From NCBI RefSeq assembly GCF_013402915.1, contig NC_050724.1, forward strand, positions 186,001 through 250,000: DNA of 64,000 nt. The letters run 5' to 3'. Source of the DNA: Zygotorulaspora mrakii. Taxonomy: Eukaryota > Ascomycota > Saccharomycetes > Saccharomycetales > Saccharomycetaceae. The position numbers and the translations under genes are program-made. This document shows positions 50,894-60,149 of the stretch, in pieces. Below the pieces are notes generated by a model. The model had not been told where the DNA came from. It worked only from the letters and a program-made list of their open reading frames with translations, and did not search any database. Each line of letters opens with the position of its first letter. Position 1 is the stretch's first letter.

Positions 50894-51889
50894 TGTTGAA
50901 ATATAGATCGATATTGTAAGATATATGAAAGAGATGACTTATAAGAACCAGAAACAAGACAATTGGTCTGTAAAACAAAATAAACGAAGCCAGATGAAGC
51001 CCTAACAGAATATCATTCGATACCGGAAAGATATCGGATGATAATCTATCGCGAGACGTTTACAATTCAGGAATCTGACTACGAAGGAATTTATGGCATG
51101 GAACAAGAAATAACAGTTGTACTGTGAAGTCTATGGGACAAGAAATCGTGTGATGACAATGAAAATTCTTCCTCTGCCGTCCTCTCTTATGGTTCAATAG
51201 GTGCAAAATGTTAGGTGTAAATCGTGACATATTTCCCGGATATTAATCCAAGTTCAGTTAGTTTTATCTCAATTCATGACGTAGAAAATTGAGGAAGAAG
51301 TAACTCTATAATTGAATATCGCAAGATCGTCATCAATGTCTAACCAAGTTACTATTGACAACTCCGAAGATGTTGAAATATAAATCAAGATTGTAAGATA
51401 TATTAAAGAGATGACTTATAAGAATCAGAAAGAGACAATTGGTCTGTAAAACGAAATAAACGAAGTCAGATGAAACCCTAACAGAATGTCAATCGATAAT
51501 GGAAAGATATCGGATGATAATCTATCACGAGACGTTTACAACTCAGGAGTCTGACTACGAAGGAGTCTATGGCATGGAACATGAAATAACAGTTGTACTG
51601 TGGATTCTATGGGACTAGAAATGGTGTGATGACGATGAAAATTCTTCACTCGTCGTCCTCTCTTATGGTTCAATAGGTGCGAAATGCTAGGTATAAATAC
51701 TGACGTATTTTCCAGATATTAATCCAAGTTCAATTAGTTTTATCTCAATTCATGATATAGAAAAACAAAGGAATTATATATCTCTATAATTGAATATCAT
51801 AGTATCATCATCAATGTCAAACCAAGTTACTATCGACAACGCCGAAGAAAACATTCTTTCTAAATAGAAGACAACCTTTTCTCCAAGTA
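50894..51889 (+). repeat. Solo Ty LTR (older copy), interrupted by a second LTR
   Basis: It starts TGTTGAAATA at 50894 and is readable to 51370 (ending ..ACTCCGAAGA). A younger LTR (51371-51866) interrupts it. After that LTR's target duplication the older copy continues as a diverged tail to about 51889 (..CCAAGTA). It differs at many positions from the intact element, and flanking sequences (CTGAG and CCCCA) do not match, so it is old. It carries the start of gag (ATGTCTAACCAAG). Confidence 0.85.
51371..51866 (+). repeat. Solo Ty LTR, younger copy nested in the older LTR
   Basis: This 496 bp LTR runs from TGTTGAAATA to CTTTCTAAATA and is flanked by a perfect 5-bp duplication GAAGA (51366-51370 and 51867-51871). 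It is close to the LTRs of the complete element at 54-60 kb. It presumably arose by LTR-LTR recombination after an insertion. It lies 114 bp before tRNA-Ala. Confidence 0.93.
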
Positions 51890-51980
51890 CCCCATGCGAT
51901 TTCAGTCTCAGAGTCATTTTGAATCCTTTATGAATCACTCAAGTGTCTGTTTAAATCTATTTCACACATTAAGTTAACGT

Positions 51981-52053
51981 GGGCACATGGCGCAGTTGGT
52001 AGCGCGCTTCCCTTGCAAGGAAGAGGTCATCGGTTCGATTCCGGTTGCGTCCA
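51981..52053 (+). tRNA. tRNA-Ala (TGC)
   Basis: This 73 nt tRNA has GGGCACA and TGCGTCC acceptor halves, the A box (GGCGCAGTTGG), the B box (GGTTCGATTCC) and anticodon TGC in CCTTGCAAGG. As far as I recall it is identical to the S. cerevisiae gene. A T-rich terminator follows at 52054. There is no intron. Confidence 0.97.
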
Positions 52054-52425
52054 TTTATTTTTTGAAACTATTGTCACTGCGCAGAAACCATTTCTCCTTC
52101 AAGTTTGCACGCTGGCATGCTATATTTTTGACATTTTGAACCTTTTTTTAGTCTCTTGGTTTGGGCATTCAATGCCTAATGGCCATTCGATCAGTCATAC
52201 TTGCTACGTTGTTCGTTCTGGCGCAATTTGTGCTCACTGACTTCTGTCCGACGGAAAAGCGCGGTGTTCGGCACCCGATATCTGATAAGAAGAGTATGCT
52301 CTTTGAAATGTATATTTCGAAAACTCTAGTGTATAAAAGATGAACAGATCTACAGCATAAATTTGCTTCATTTTAGCCGAATTGAGTTCAGGAATTTGAT
52401 AACATCAACAACAATATTATAGACT
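52054..52425. promoter_or_regulatory. Promoter of the YMR226C-like gene
   Basis: 372 bp between tRNA-Ala and the dehydrogenase start. A TATA box TATAAAAG is at 52332-52339, about 90 bp upstream of the ATG. Nothing else is recognised. Confidence 0.55.
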
Positions 52426-53229
52426 ATGTCCCAGGGAAGAAAGGCTGCTGAAAGACTAGCTGGAAAAACGATCTTTATTACCGGTGCATCAGCCGGTATT
52501 GGTCAAGCTACAGCGTTGGAATATTTGGATGCTTCAAATGGTAATGTTAAATTAATTCTGGCAGCTAGAAGATTGAACAAGTTGGAGGCAATCAAGGAAC
52601 AGATTGAGAAGGATTATCCGGCAGCAAAAGTATATGTGGGTGCTTTGGATGTTACCGCAACTGACAAGATCAAACCATTTTTGCACAGCTTGCCAGAGGA
52701 ATTCAAGGACATCGATATTCTGATTAATAATGCTGGTAAGGCATTGGGAAGCGATCTTGTGGGTACTATTTCAGCAGAGGATATTCAGGGTATGATCGAT
52801 ACTAATGTGACCGCTTTAATAAACGTTACACAGGCAGTGCTTCCGATTTTCAAGGCCAAGAATTCTGGTGATATTGTAAATTTAGGATCTGTCGCTGGTA
52901 GAAACCCGTACCCAACCGGTGCAATTTACTGCGCAACAAAGCATGCAGTCAGAGCCTTCACACAAAGTTTAAGACAAGAATTAATCAATACAAATATCAG
53001 AGTAATTGAAATTGCCCCTGGTAATGTCGAAACTGAATTTTCGTTAGTTAGATACAAAGGTGATCCTGATAAGGCCAAGAAAGTCTATGAAGGTACCACT
53101 CCGTTATATGCGGATGACATCGCGGATTTGATCGTGTATACTACCTCCAGGAAACCAAATACGGTTATTGCGGATGCCCTAGTATTCGCAACTAACCAAG
53201 CATCAGCGTATCACATCCATCGTGGTTAG
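52426..53229 (+). CDS. NADP-dependent short-chain dehydrogenase (YMR226C-like)
   Basis: The protein is 267 residues, the same length as S. cerevisiae YMR226C. The classical SDR fold has the nucleotide-binding TGASAGIG at 19-26, the stabilising NNAG (about 105-108), and the catalytic YCATK with Tyr168 and Lys172. The family oxidises serine and 3-hydroxy acids with NADP in vitro; the yeast protein also reduces a range of ketones. The N-terminus [12 protein letters not shown] is conserved with S. cerevisiae. It lies downstream of SNF2 after tRNA-Ala. The neighbouring S. cerevisiae YMR225C is not present next to it here. Confidence 0.95.
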   Translation: MSQGRKAAERLAGKTIFITGASAGIGQATALEYLDASNGNVKLILAARRLNKLEAIKEQIEKDYPAAKVYVGALDVTATDKIKPFLHSLPEEFKDIDILINNAGKALGSDLVGTISAEDIQGMIDTNVTALINVTQAVLPIFKAKNSGDIVNLGSVAGRNPYPTGAIYCATKHAVRAFTQSLRQELINTNIRVIEIAPGNVETEFSLVRYKGDPDKAKKVYEGTTPLYADDIADLIVYTTSRKPNTVIADALVFATNQASAYHIHRG

Positions 53230-53298
53230 ATAAACGGTAATTAGATGACATCCAAACATTTCAAATTCAACAGTACAGATATATTGAAGTACGTAATC

Positions 53299-53988
53299 TT
53301 ATTCAAATTTATTCAAAAACTCTATGAACTCATTGTACGCAATTCTGCTTTTGTTTCCTTGATATTTTATCACTTGCACGAAATAATCCTTGTAATTATC
53401 CAATAATTCCTCAGGGTTACCAGTGAAACCAGCTTTTTCAATTAGATTTATAAATGTGTCTCTCTTATCCCAATTTTGCTCTGTCATAACATCTGGTAGG
53501 AAAGTCGCACTGCAAACCGCGCCCGTTTGCGGATTCTTGAACATCAACTCTATGCCATGTACGCCAAGTTCCCAATTAAAAATGTCACCACCATGACTCT
53601 CGCCATCATAAATCGTTTCGAAATTTTGAAGAATGTTACAGCTACATCGCAAAAGAGGTAACTCATTCTTCGTAATCGGTGGAAATCTTCGATCTTGCAA
53701 TGCAGAAATTATAGAATACCTTTCTATACCTTTAAGGATCGGTAACCTAGCAAAAGTTCCGATACATCCTCTGAGGGCATATTCATTCCCTTTCTGTTTC
53801 CTTTTTTTCTCCCAAGTGACAAACAGTGAAGTTTTAGAGCTAGTGTCAACTGTCGCTCCTGGAAACAAGTCATGACAGATCCGCTTGAATGATATGTCTA
53901 GAGAATGAGTATCTTCACTCAGCTCTCTATAAAGTTGATAATACGCGTAAAATGCGTATGGCGAAGATTGTACTTGATCGGCACACAT
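53299..53988 (-). CDS. AMMECR1-family protein (YOR289W-like)
   Basis: The 229-residue protein is an AMMECR1 domain throughout (S. cerevisiae YOR289W 251). The signature LRGCIGTF is present, followed by ALQDRRFPPITKNELPLLRCSCNIL and the core NWELGVHGIELMF. The family is found in all domains of life; its biochemical function is unknown, and the invariant RGC motif suggests a catalytic or nucleic-acid-binding role. It is convergent with the dehydrogenase (69 bp between stops). It is the last gene of the conserved block before the synteny break. Confidence 0.93.
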   Translation of the reverse strand: MCADQVQSSPYAFYAYYQLYRELSEDTHSLDISFKRICHDLFPGATVDTSSKTSLFVTWEKKRKQKGNEYALRGCIGTFARLPILKGIERYSIISALQDRRFPPITKNELPLLRCSCNILQNFETIYDGESHGGDIFNWELGVHGIELMFKNPQTGAVCSATFLPDVMTEQNWDKRDTFINLIEKAGFTGNPEELLDNYKDYFVQVIKYQGNKSRIAYNEFIEFLNKFE

Positions 53989-54115
53989 TAGCTAATTTCT
54001 TCAACCAAATTCAAAGTAAATATGAACTTTGGAAAGTATTTATGACTTGAAGTTGTGTCAGTGAGGGATGAGCTTGATATCCGTTCAATCAAACCCTTAA
54101 AAAAGGAAAAATAAA

Positions 54116-54189
54116 CGACCCCAGTGAGGATTGAACTCACGATCTTGCGATTAACAGTCGCACGCCTTAACCAGCTTGGCCATGGAGTC
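54116..54189 (-). tRNA. tRNA-Asn (GTT)
   Basis: This 74 nt tRNA on minus has acceptor halves GACTCCA and TGGGGTC, the A box (TGGCCAAGCTGG), the B box (AGTTCAATCC) and anticodon GTT in ACTGTTAAT. It nearly matches the S. cerevisiae gene. The oligo-T terminator is the A-rich stretch at about 54098-54109 on plus. The complete Ty element begins 170 bp upstream of its 5' end. Confidence 0.96.
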
Positions 54190-54359
54190 TAATATTTTTC
54201 TTAGGGGTGAAAAATATCCGATGTTCCCATACTAGAAGAAAAAATGTGGACTATTAGAAGGAATATGGGAACCATCAGAAGTAAAATGGAACAATTGCAA
54301 GGTCACCAACGTATTTTCGAGCAAAAAACAACGAATAATACTCTAGCTACCTCATGTGG

Positions 54360-54854
54360 TGTTGAAATATAAATCGAGATTGTAAGATATATTAAAGAGA
54401 TGACTTATAAGAATCAGAAAGAGACAATTGGTCTGTAAAACAAAATAAACGAAGTCAGATGAAACCCTAACAGAATGTCAATCGATAATGCAAAGATATC
54501 GGATGATAATCTATCACGAGACGTTTACAACTCAGGAGTCTGACTACGAAGGAGTCTATGGCATGGAACATGAAATAACAGTTGTACTGTGGATTCTATG
54601 GGACTAGAAATGGTGTGATGACGATGAAAATTCTTCACTCGTCGTCCTCTCTTATGGTTCAATAGGTGCGAAGTATTAGGTATAAATACTGACGTATTTT
54701 CCAGATGTTAATCCAAGTTCAATTAGTCTTATCTCAATTCATGATATAGAAAACCAAGGAATTATATATCTCTATAATTGAATATCATAGTATCATCATC
54801 AATGTCAAACCAAGTTACTATCGACAACGCCGAAGAAAACATTCTTTATAAATA
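54360..54854 (+). repeat. 5' LTR of the complete Ty element
   Basis: It runs from TGTTGAAATA to CTTTATAAATA, 495 bp. It contains a TATAAATA (near 54681) and, as in Ty1, the gag start codon at 54802, so the first 17 codons of gag are inside the LTR. The end is fixed by the following primer site and the target duplication. Confidence 0.96.
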
Positions 54855-56172
54855 TGGTAGCGCCGCTAAAGTTCCCTTCTCAATGAGTAGAGAAGCGGAG
54901 GATTCTTTGTTTACGTCTCGTGAGAAATCAAACTCTTCGGAAATTAGTAACAATGGCACTGATCCCAACTTGAGTGATTCACAAAGAGACTTTCCTTCGT
55001 TGCAACCTTCAATCCCGGCCAGTGTTGATAACAAACAGGAAGGTTCCCCTAAATCAAGCGCATACGATGCGGGTTATCAACACACTGGTTCCACACAAGG
55101 TTATACTTACCCTTACCCATGGCCGAGTCCATATCCTCCAATTGCGCCACCAATGGTGCCACCAATGGGGAATGGCATGTTCAACTGGAATATGAATGCT
55201 GACGGAATAAAATACATTCCGGCCACTAGCTATGAAACATTCATGTACCAGCAAAAACTGCTGAACGATCAGTTCAAGCAATATCGAAAGTTCTATGACC
55301 AGAGATCAGAAGATGATACCACTTCTGAGTCCGCTAAAGAGTCTAACAATGAACAAGTGTTACCAGACTTGGATGAGATCAGTAATCCTTCGGAATTTCC
55401 CAGATGGATGAGATCATTCAAAAGATTTCTGGAAGACAACAAGCTAGGTGATATCATACCTGACAGATTAAATGAATCTGAGAGGGACGCCACGAAGAGC
55501 GAAAAGGCTTTCATCATTAATTCCTTCAAAACATATGTGAAGGAAACAGCCTATCCAAAGAGCGTCAAAGACGCAATAAAAAGAGGACACGACCTGTTCC
55601 GAATTATCCTATGTCATGTATCCGAAGACAGTAACCTTAGATCCGCTATATGGAGAGAACTAACCACAATAAGTTACGACGGATCTGAAGATTCATATTA
55701 CTATACTAGTAGAGTGAAAGAGCTTTATAGTCAACTTAAAGCAACAAATTCCAACATCCCAGAAGACATAATTTGTGAATACCTGCTCAAAAATTTGCAC
55801 GGTCAATACGCAAAGATTAGGGAGAATCATTACCTGGAATACGACCTGAACACAATCGCAGGCATTTCTAAATGTGTATTGCGCACATATGACAGATTGA
55901 TAAAAAATAAGAAACATACATCCGAAACATCACCTTCAGTAACAAACAGACATTGTTACAAGTGTTCCTCTGAGGGCCATTTTGCTCCTCAATGCCCAAA
56001 TGTCAAAGATAAACTACCAAAACACTCCATCAATTCACGAAAGGAGAAAAAGCCTAACTATCGTAAGGGTATCCATAAAATCGGATTCACCAGCGACACA
56101 GAGTTACTTAGGCATTCTCCAGAATTCGAAGAAGAAACGTCCGAGTATGACGAAGACACCACAAACTGGTGA
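54802..56172 (+). CDS. Ty Gag (TYA-like) with a CCHC zinc knuckle
   Basis: The ATG at 54802 gives 456 residues; an in-frame TTG further up was rejected. A Pro-rich region lies at about 110-130. The conserved copia Gag core (Ty1-like) is in the middle (PRWMRSFKRFLEDN, VKELYSQLKATNSNIPEDII). A CCHC zinc knuckle CYKCSSEGHFAPQC is at about 388-401. The C-terminus is acidic. Gag forms the virus-like particle. Ribosomes shifting at CTTAGGC (56107) join its first 436 residues to Pol. Confidence 0.93.
   Translation: MSNQVTIDNAEENILYKYGSAAKVPFSMSREAEDSLFTSREKSNSSEISNNGTDPNLSDSQRDFPSLQPSIPASVDNKQEGSPKSSAYDAGYQHTGSTQGYTYPYPWPSPYPPIAPPMVPPMGNGMFNWNMNADGIKYIPATSYETFMYQQKLLNDQFKQYRKFYDQRSEDDTTSESAKESNNEQVLPDLDEISNPSEFPRWMRSFKRFLEDNKLGDIIPDRLNESERDATKSEKAFIINSFKTYVKETAYPKSVKDAIKRGHDLFRIILCHVSEDSNLRSAIWRELTTISYDGSEDSYYYTSRVKELYSQLKATNSNIPEDIICEYLLKNLHGQYAKIRENHYLEYDLNTIAGISKCVLRTYDRLIKNKKHTSETSPSVTNRHCYKCSSEGHFAPQCPNVKDKLPKHSINSRKEKKPNYRKGIHKIGFTSDTELLRHSPEFEEETSEYDEDTTNW
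54855..54864 (+). other. Primer binding site (tRNA-iMet)
   Basis: TGGTAGCGCC directly follows the 5' LTR, the same ten bases used by Ty1 to pair with the 3' end of initiator tRNA-Met. It is inside the gag frame. Confidence 0.93.
56107..56113 (+). other. Programmed +1 frameshift heptamer CTTAGGC
   Basis: CTT-AGG-C is in the gag frame at 56107 and is identical to the Ty1/Ty2 signal, where a slow AGG-decoding tRNA lets the Leu-tRNA slip +1. The pol frame then continues from GGC (56111). The gag stop follows at 56170. Confidence 0.95.
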
Positions 56173-59100
56173 ACTAGTTGAAGATAACCAACATCTATTG
56201 ATTGACTCTGGGGCCGCCATATCAGTAATTCGCGACCCAGGCCTCCTTCACAACATTAATAAACACCCCAATATAGGCATAGCTGACGCGCAAGATCGTG
56301 AGATCCCCATAAGTGTCAGTGGTGACCTACAGCTAAGCTTCCCGGGTACCTCCATTATTCACACAGAGGCAGTGGCATCTACAGTGCCACATGTCGACAT
56401 ATTGAGCCTCCATGAGCTCCAAAAAAACGGAATCACCGTCGACTTCAACAATTCCCAAGTAACTAATAATAAAGGGAAAATGGTAGCACGGATCAAAAAG
56501 ATCGGACCTTACTATTGGATACCGGCAAAATATATCCATAAACCACACAAAAAGTTGAACGTCATGAACGTTCAAAAACAACCATTGTTCCCTATGGAAT
56601 TTATACATCGGCTCCTAGGTCATGTCAACATTAAAACTTTAAGAGATTCCATTAAGCAAGGGATGCTGACAAATTTATCCATGGATGACATAGATTGGTC
56701 CGGATACTCTAACTTCCAGTGTGAGGATTGTGTGAGCGGAAAAAGCAAAAAGCACAAACACTTGGTGGGTTCCAGATTGACATACCAAAAATCCTATCAA
56801 CCCTTCGAGTTCTTGCATACCGATATTTTTGGACCTGTACCTCACATGCCCACATCGTCACCATCATACTTCATGGCATTCACAGATGAAGCCACGAGAT
56901 TTAGATGGGTTTTTGGCTTGTGGAATAAAGAAGCTGAAACGGTTACCTCAAAGTTTCGCGAACTGGTAAATATGGTTAAAACCCAGTTCAACACAAAGGT
57001 ACGCAGCTTCCAAATGGACAGAGGATCCGAATATACTAATAAGACAATTCGTAACTTCTTCAAGGAGTACGGAATAATCCCGTGCTACACTTCCGTAGGT
57101 GACTCAAAAGCAAACGGAGTAGCTGAACGCCTTAATTATACACTGCTCGATGATTGCCGGACACTGCTTCGCAGTAGCAATCTACCATTACATCTTTGGT
57201 TCTATGCAGTGCAGTTCTCGACGCTAATGAGGAACTCATTAATAACGTCCAGTGTTGGCACTTCCTCCAGGGCCAAAGCAGGCCTGACAGGACTAGATGT
57301 CAGCACTATTTTACCATTTGGACAACGTGTCATGGTAAATAATCCGCCAAAGAACAAACTTAGACCACGGGGTATAGTGGGATTCGCACTCACACCATCC
57401 GCGGAATCCCATGGCTATCTAATATACATCCCATCGAAACATACCGTCACTGACACTACGAACTACCTGATAATTCGGGGTGATCCTCATGACAGGACAG
57501 ATGACGCCGACGCAGTCATTGCTCCCCTACTTGATCAACTCGAAGCCAGACAGGACGGTGAATTCGATAATAATATGTCCACCCATTCGGGTGGTATGGA
57601 AATGGATGTGTCAATCCATTCGGGTGGTACCATTCATCAAAGGCCTGTATCACCAACCCCAACAGCCGATAACCTATCTACCTCGTCGGGTGGTAATGAC
57701 CCCATCCAAACTGGAACCACAGATACAACTGAAGTCATACCAGAGTATATCCCCGAGGGCAACAATGATGTTCTAGGACCAGACATCCATGATGATCCAC
57801 CGGAACATACCAATGATGATCCTCCTGAACATACCAGTGACGAGATCGCTGATAATATCGAGGAACATGGTTCAAACATGATCAATGAAGATCCCCGAAT
57901 CAATCTTCAAAGCGCAAACCATGCTGTCACCTATGATAATACAGAAAGTGACGATCAGCCCACGCAGAATGAACCAACGTCAAACCCCATAAATGATCCA
58001 GCAAACGATCACCCATCGTCCGCCATCATTGACAACACTAAGACACCGGATCCAATTCCCGATACCGTCTCAAGAAGAACCATCAATAATGATATTGACC
58101 CAAGCAGTGCAATTGCATCCACGGTCGGAATACAGGCATCTGCTTACGATGATGTTGCTCCTACTACGGAAGACGAGCGCACCACATCATCGACCTCCAC
58201 AGCAGAACTCGATCCACTTCCCAGCGAGGAAGACTCCCCCGTACCAGAGAGTACTACTGTAGCAACTCCCGATAGCGAAACACCTGAGTCTATCTCCAAT
58301 GTGGGTGGTAACGATCAGTCTCCAGAAGTTAATGCTAAAAGTTTAGAAGAAAGAAAGAATAGAATTTTTCAGTACCGTAATGGCGACATCCCGAGGGTAA
58401 AGCCACCAAGTACAAAAAGAAAAAGTAGTTTAGCTCTAGGTGAAATTGAAGATAGGACTCAACGCAAGAGACCAAAGCGTCATATACTTTATGTCAACGC
58501 AGTACACTCGAATCCAACTCCTCATGTTAAACCCTCCTTAAGTTACTATGAGGCAATTGTCAATAATGATGATAAAAATGATGCAAAAGGATACAACGAA
58601 GCCTACATGAAGGAATATGACCAATTGATCAAAATGAAGACCTGGGATCCTAACAAACCTATAAAAGAAAAGACGATCCCTAGACAACAAATAATAAACT
58701 CCATGTTTATTTTCAACACTAAGAGAGATGGAAGGAAGAAATGCAGATTCGTTGCAAGAGGTGACCAGCAGAAGGCTGGAACTTACAAAGAAGACCTCAA
58801 AGCAAACACGGTACATCATTACGCACTGATGACCAGTCTCAACATAGCACTAGACAAGAAAATGTTTATCACCCAATTAGACATATCCTCAGCGTACCTA
58901 TACGCTGAATTGGAAGAAGATCTGTACATCAGAGCACCTCCACACATGAAGCTCAAAGGAAAAGCATTCAAGTTGAACAAGTCACTATATGGACTTAAGC
59001 AGAGCGGAGCGAACTGGTACAAGATGATTGGCAGTTACTTAACCAACTCTTGCAACATGACAGAATTAACCGGTTGGCCATGCGTGTTCAAAGATGAAAA

Positions 59101-60127
59101 TGAATGTTTTGTATGCCTCTTTGTAGACGACATGATCGTCCTGTCCAAAGATATCAAGGCAGCAAACAAACTAGTCAAAACTCTAAAGAAAAAGTTCGAG
59201 ACCAAAGTGATCCACGATGGGAAATTAGACGAAAACAACATGGCCACATACGATATTCTAGGACTGGAAATAGAATATACGTTCGGAAAGAAAATGACAA
59301 TAGGAATGGAAAACTCCTTAAGCGAAAAGCTTCCACATTTAGGTTTTGATATCGAAAAGGATAACAAGAAGTTTCTTGTGCCAGGCACACCAGGTGAACA
59401 CATCCACAAAGATAATCTGGTCGTTGAAGAAGACGACTACAAAGAAAAGGTTAAGCAAATGCAGAAGGCTATAGGATTGCTATCATATGTGGGATACAAA
59501 TATAGATTCGATATTCTATATTACGTGAACATCCTAGCTCAGCATACACTATACCCCTCAGAGCAAGTGGAGAAACTCACCAAACAGCTGTTGAACTTCG
59601 TGTGGCAGTCAAAACACAAAAAGCTGATTTGGCATGCCAACAAGCACACCAAGACAAATAGGATTACCGCTATCACTGACGCATCGTTTGCGAATGAAGA
59701 AGGATTCCGATCACAATTGGGCCATTACTACTGCCTAAATGGAAAAGTCATCGGTGGGAGATCATCTAGCGAAAAACTGCGTGTCATATCATCTACCGAA
59801 GCGGAAATATATGCGGTAAGCGAATCAGTCCCAATGTTACAAGGATTAGCATGCCTAGTAAAACAAATTGATCCATCATCATCACTTAGATCGAAGATAT
59901 TAACTGACTCAAAACCTACTATATCAATAGTAGAGGACCAAAGTGAAGATTCAAGAGCGTTCAGAAATCGTTTCTTCGGGACACGAGCTTTCAGGTTAAG
60001 AGATGAAGCTAGACGCAACGATCTGAAGTTCGAATACATAAAGACAGAAGATAACTATGCGGACATATTGACCAAGCCTACATCAATAGCCATATTCAAG
60101 AAGCTTACTCATTCATGGGTGAAATAG
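56111..60127 (+). CDS. Ty Pol (protease, integrase, reverse transcriptase, RNase H)
   Basis: Expressed by +1 frameshift from gag, this frame adds 1338 residues. The protease has LLIDSGAA (near 56204). The integrase has an HHCC region (HRLLGHVN to CEDC, 56606-56727), then the D,D,E acids in HTDIFGP, QMDRGSEY and VAERLN. A long, poorly conserved spacer (about 57500-58350) has repeated SGG and DDPPEHT units. Reverse transcriptase has TQLDISSAYL and FVDD (59120-59131). RNase H has TDASFANEE and STEAEIYAV. No stops or frame breaks interrupt it. The open frame begins slightly upstream at 55982 but has no role there. Confidence 0.94.
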   Translation, partial: GILQNSKKKRPSMTKTPQTGELVEDNQHLLIDSGAAISVIRDPGLLHNINKHPNIGIADAQDREIPISVSGDLQLSFPGTSIIHTEAVASTVPHVDILSLHELQKNGITVDFNNSQVTNNKGKMVARIKKIGPYYWIPAKYIHKPHKKLNVMNVQKQPLFPMEFIHRLLGHVNIKTLRDSIKQGMLTNLSMDDIDWSGYSNFQCEDCVSGKSKKHKHLVGSRLTYQKSYQPFEFLHTDIFGPVPHMPTSSPSYFMAFTDEATRFRWVFGLWNKEAETVTSKFRELVNMVKTQFNTKVRSFQMDRGSEYTNKTIRNFFKEYGIIPCYTSVGDSKANGVAERLNYTLLDDCRTLLRSSNLPLHLWFYAVQFSTLMRNSLITSSVGTSSRAKAGLTGLDVSTILPFGQRVMVNNPPKNKLRPRGIVGFALTPSAESHGYLIYIPSKHTVTDTTNYLIIRGDPHDRTDDADAVIAPLLDQLEARQDGEFDNNMSTHSGGMEMDVSIHSGGTIHQRPVSPTPTADNLSTSSGGNDPIQTGTTDTTEVIPEYIPEGNNDVLGPDIHDDPPEHTNDDPPEHTSDEIADNIEEHGSNMINEDPRINLQSANHAVTYDNTESDDQPTQNEPTSNPINDPANDHPSSAIIDNTKTPDPIPDTVSRRTINNDIDPSSAIASTVGIQASAYDDVAPTTEDERTTSSTSTAELDPLPSEEDSPVPESTTVATPDSETPESISNVGGNDQSPEVNAKSLEERKNRIFQYRNGDIPRVKPPSTKRKSSLALGEIEDRTQRKRPKRHILYVNAVHSNPTPHVKPSLSYYEAIVNNDDKNDAKGYNEAYMKEYDQLIKMKTWDPNKPIKEKTIPRQQIINSMFIFNTKRDGRKKCRFVARGDQQKAGTYKEDLKANTVHHYALMTSLNIALDKKMFITQLDISSAYLYAELEEDLYIRAPPHMKLKGKAFKLNKSLYGLKQSGANWYKMIGSYLTNSCNMTELTGWPCVFKDENECFVCLFVDDMIVLSKDIKAANKLVKTLKKKFETKVIHDGKLDENNMATYDILGLEIEYTFGKKMTIGMENSLSEKLPHLGFDIEKDNKKFLVPGTPGEHIHKDNLVVEEDDYKEKVKQMQKAIGLLSYVGYKYRFDILYYVNILAQHTLYPSEQVEKLTKQLLNFVWQSKHKKLIWHANKHTKTNRITAITDASFANEEGFRSQLGHYYCLNGKVIGGRSSSEKLRVISSTEAEIYAVSESVPMLQGLACLVKQIDPSSSLRSKILTDSKPTISIVEDQSEDSRAFRNRFFGTRAFRLRDEARRNDLKFEYIKTEDNYADILTKPTSIAIFKKLTHSWVK
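57589..58310 (+). other. Four internal copies of the polypurine-tract octamer
   Basis: GGGTGGTA occurs at 57589-57596, 57622-57629, 57688-57695 and 58303-58310. It is identical to the 3' tract at 60142-60149. In Ty1 a central second tract primes plus-strand DNA. Confidence 0.8.
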
Positions 60128-60141
60128 CATTATTGAACCAT

Positions 60142-60149
60142 GGGTGGTA
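60142..60149 (+). other. 3' polypurine tract GGGTGGTA
   Basis: The octamer abuts the 3' LTR (from 60150) and is identical to Ty1 PPT1, the primer of plus-strand DNA synthesis. Confidence 0.9.
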
